Made by a program: the position numbers and the translations under genes. The notes beneath the pieces were generated by a model, which saw nothing but the letters and a program-made list of their open reading frames with translations, was not told the DNA's origin and ran no database searches. This document shows positions 14,739 to 16,482 of a stretch of 16,482 nucleotides of DNA, piece by piece. The first letter of the stretch is position 1, and every line of letters starts with the position of its first letter. Location: NCBI GenBank assembly GCA_938034165.1, contig CALHKP010000014.1:1-16482 (forward strand), written 5' to 3'. The stretch is from an uncultured Clostridia bacterium (GTDB lineage: Bacteria > Bacillota > Clostridia > Peptostreptococcales > Anaerovoracaceae).

Positions 14739-14767
14739 TTGATATTTCAACGCATATTTGATAAAAT
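14739..14767 (+). promoter_or_regulatory. Sigma-A promoter of the NhaC-family gene
   Basis: TTGATA (14739-14744) and TAAAAT (14762-14767) are exactly 17 bases apart. The start would lie near 14774, about 15 bases before a strong terminator hairpin. Confidence 0.75.
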
Positions 14768-14788
14768 ACTTGTTACAAAGCGAACTTT

Positions 14789-14821
14789 AGGCTGACCTTT
14801 GATTTAAGGTCAGCTTTTTTA
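14789..14821 (+). terminator. Terminator hairpin in the leader of the NhaC-family gene
   Basis: GCTGACCTT (14791-14799) pairs perfectly with AAGGTCAGC (14806-14814), followed by seven T. It lies between the promoter at 14739-14767 and the ATG at 14854. If the promoter is right, this is an attenuator; otherwise it would end transcription from the PHP gene. Confidence 0.8.
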
Positions 14822-14853
14822 GCGAAAATATCATATTAACTTAGGAGGACATT

Positions 14854-16155
14854 ATGGAACCAAACTCTCCAAAGCCAAACGGATGGGCTTTACTACCAAT
14901 TCTCGTTTTTCTCGTGCTTTTCATCGGCACAGGCATAATCAACAATGACTTTTATACAATGCCTGCTGTTGTTGGATTTCTTATCGCTCTTGCTTTCGCA
15001 TTTTTCCAGACAAGAGAAAAGACATTTGCAGAAAAACTTACAATCGTATCTAAAGGCGTAGGCGACGAAAACATCGTTACAATGTGCCTTATCTTCCTTG
15101 CCGCAGGTGCCTTTTCCGGTGCTGTAACTGTTGCAGGCGGTGCTTCAAGTACTGTTAACCTTGGACTTTCACTGCTGCCTCCGCAGATTGCTGTAATCGG
15201 ACTTTTCATTATCGGCTGCTTCATTTCCATTTCTATGGGAACTTCTATGGGAACCATCGCAACACTGGCTCCTATTGCAGTTCAGATAAGTGACAAGACA
15301 GGCTTCAGCATGGCAATCTGTATCGGTGCTGTTGTTTCCGGCGCTATGTTCGGTGACAACCTTTCAATGATTTCCGATACAACAATCGCTGCCGTAAGAA
15401 CTCAGGGCTGCGAAATGAAGGACAAATTCAAAAGAAACTTTCTTATTGTACTGCCTGCCGCAATTGTAACTGTTATTATACTCTTCATAATGACGCGCGG
15501 TGGTGACTTTGTTCTTGACCAGGATCTCTCATATAACTTCTGGCAGGTACTCCCTTATCTGTTCGTACTCATCGCTGCTGTTATTGGAATCAACGTGTTC
15601 GTGGTTCTGATCAGCGGAACTGTACTGTCTGTAATCGTGGGACTTGCAACAGGAACTATGGCTGCATCAGATATCTTCACTTCTATCGGAACAGGCGTTA
15701 CAGGAATGTATGACATCACAGTTATTTCAATTCTGGTTGCCTGCATCAGTGCACTGGTTCGTGAAAATGGCGGATTCGCATTCATCCTAGAAAAGATCCA
15801 CAGCAGAATCAACTCCTACAAAGGAGCCGAAGTCGGCATCGCCGCTCTTATCGCTCTTGTTGACGCTGCAACAGCAAACAACACTATCGCAATTGTAATC
15901 GCAGGCCCTATCGCAAAGGAAATCAGTGAAAACTACGACATTGAACCTGCAAGAAGTGCTTCGCTTCTGGATATGTTCGCTTCTGTTTTCCAGGGAATCA
16001 TCCCTTACGGAGCTCAGCTGCTTTCAGCTGCAACACTAACAGGCCTTACATCATTTGATATTATTCCATACCTGTTCTACCCTTACCTGATGGCAGTTTG
16101 CGGAATCGTAAGCATCATCGTATCAAAGGGAAGCAAATCAGCAAAGGCAAAATAA
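14854..16155 (+). CDS. NhaC-family Na+/H+ antiporter
   Basis: A 433-residue membrane protein with about 11-12 hydrophobic segments. Family motifs are SMGTSMGTIATLAP (127-140) and GAMFGDNLSMISDTTIAA (163-180), with a second-half counterpart from VDAATANNTIAIV (336-348) onward. Members exchange Na+ for H+, but several NhaC relatives in Bacillota have been proposed to carry amino acids, so the substrate is open. AGGAGG (14843-14848) sits five bases before the ATG. It has its own promoter, a leader terminator (14789-14821) and a clear 3' terminator, so it is a single-gene unit. The C-terminus is a basic tail (SKGSKSAKAK). Confidence 0.92.
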   Translation: MEPNSPKPNGWALLPILVFLVLFIGTGIINNDFYTMPAVVGFLIALAFAFFQTREKTFAEKLTIVSKGVGDENIVTMCLIFLAAGAFSGAVTVAGGASSTVNLGLSLLPPQIAVIGLFIIGCFISISMGTSMGTIATLAPIAVQISDKTGFSMAICIGAVVSGAMFGDNLSMISDTTIAAVRTQGCEMKDKFKRNFLIVLPAAIVTVIILFIMTRGGDFVLDQDLSYNFWQVLPYLFVLIAAVIGINVFVVLISGTVLSVIVGLATGTMAASDIFTSIGTGVTGMYDITVISILVACISALVRENGGFAFILEKIHSRINSYKGAEVGIAALIALVDAATANNTIAIVIAGPIAKEISENYDIEPARSASLLDMFASVFQGIIPYGAQLLSAATLTGLTSFDIIPYLFYPYLMAVCGIVSIIVSKGSKSAKAK

Positions 16156-16167
16156 CCAATGTAATTC

Positions 16168-16198
16168 AAACCTCTCAGAGAAATCCGGGAGGTTTTTT
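16168..16198 (+). terminator. Intrinsic terminator of the NhaC-family gene
   Basis: AAACCTC (16168-16174) pairs with GAGGTTT (16189-16195), followed by a T-rich tract. It lies right after the stop codon. Confidence 0.85.
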
Positions 16199-16271
16199 AT
16201 TTGATAAAGCAGCCTCTCGCCCGCCCGTCAACCAAGAATACTCTGCTTCGTCTAACTCAGTGCTCAAAGTG

Positions 16272-16342
16272 GTACTTGGAGTGACGCTTAGGGCGGCGCT
16301 CAGAGGGGTACTTGGGTGACGCTTGGGGCGGCGCTAAGAGGG
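16272..16342. repeat. Two tandem repeats of 36 and 35 bases
   Basis: GTACTTGG, GTGACGCTT, GGGCGGCGCT and AGAGGG occur in order at 16272-16307 and again at 16308-16342. They lead directly into the palindrome array of copy 3, and the preceding bases (CTAACTCAGTGCTCAAAG) resemble array units. They look like degraded, GC-richer units of the same array. Confidence 0.7.
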
Positions 16343-16389
16343 GTTAGCCGCGTTAACTCAGTGCTTAGAGGCGATTAGTTGTGACTAAC
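16342..16389. repeat. Palindrome array (copy 3)
   Basis: Two units at 16342-16357 and 16374-16389 are 32 bases apart. The second, ATTAGTTGTGACTAAC, ends inside the first bases of the 89-base core, exactly as in copy 2. Confidence 0.75.
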
Positions 16390-16482
16390 TCAGCGCATAT
16401 TAAAAAAACGCCAATTTACGCTTACATTTTTCGCTCGTGACTAAGCGCGAATTGATAAAATCAAAATCTGCGCTGAGAGAAA
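16389..16482 (+). repeat. Dispersed repeat copy 3: 89-base core, cut by window edge
   Basis: CTCAGCGCA (16389-16397) to TGCGCTGAG (16469-16477) is again 89 bases. The inner part GTGACTAAGCGCGAATT matches copy 2. The flank that should follow lies beyond the window. It has the same orientation as copy 2. Confidence 0.8.

Noticed and set aside
14768..14853. Lysine or other known riboswitch before the NhaC-family gene
   Set aside because: The leader is only about 80 bases and holds one simple terminator hairpin; no conserved aptamer block is visible.

Overview
The window comes from a Bacillota genome, most likely an anaerobic Clostridia-type bacterium. The evidence is AGGAGG-type ribosome sites, sigma-A promoters with 17-base spacers, intrinsic terminators with long T tracts, a sortase-type surface protein, and Mn2+ and cobalamin riboswitches. 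I cannot name the species. Nine protein genes are supported; all other long frames are shadows.

Left part (1-9403). A repeat block (1-289) is followed by genes that all read leftward. The first is a P-type Ca2+/Mn2+ ATPase (402-2936) behind a yybP-ykoY Mn2+ riboswitch with its own terminator and promoter. The second is a DUF1275 (YoaK-type) membrane protein (3468-4163) with a clear promoter. The third unit is a two-gene operon: a small secreted DUF4430 protein (8319-8861), then a giant wall-anchored protein (4415-8281) that also carries a DUF4430 domain. A cobalamin riboswitch with a terminator (9005-9345) precedes this operon. DUF4430 is the transcobalamin-like C-terminal domain family, so the operon reads as a B12-repressed module for capturing corrinoids at the cell surface. 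This is the most interesting biology in the window.

Middle part (9433-13027). A stand-alone YlmH-type S4 RNA-binding protein reads rightward. It is followed by a convergent MATE efflux pump and, divergent from the pump, a BmrR-like MerR regulator. The pump promoter has a 19-base spacer holding a perfect 7-1-7 palindrome, the hallmark of MerR control. The regulator gene has a 205-base, T-poor tandem repeat just before its ribosome site.

Right part (13020-16482). A second repeat block is the mirror image of the one at position 1. It adjoins a different set of nested hairpins and GTCGA-type palindromes. Then come a PHP-domain phosphoesterase and an NhaC-family antiporter, the latter behind a leader terminator. 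A third copy of the repeat is cut by the right edge.

The repeat family is itself notable. It consists of an 89-base unit with 9-base terminal inverted repeats, attached on one side to an array of 16-base palindromes with a 32-base period. Three copies are visible, and the first two bracket about 13 kb in inverted orientation. No transposase, CRISPR array, tRNA or rRNA was seen.
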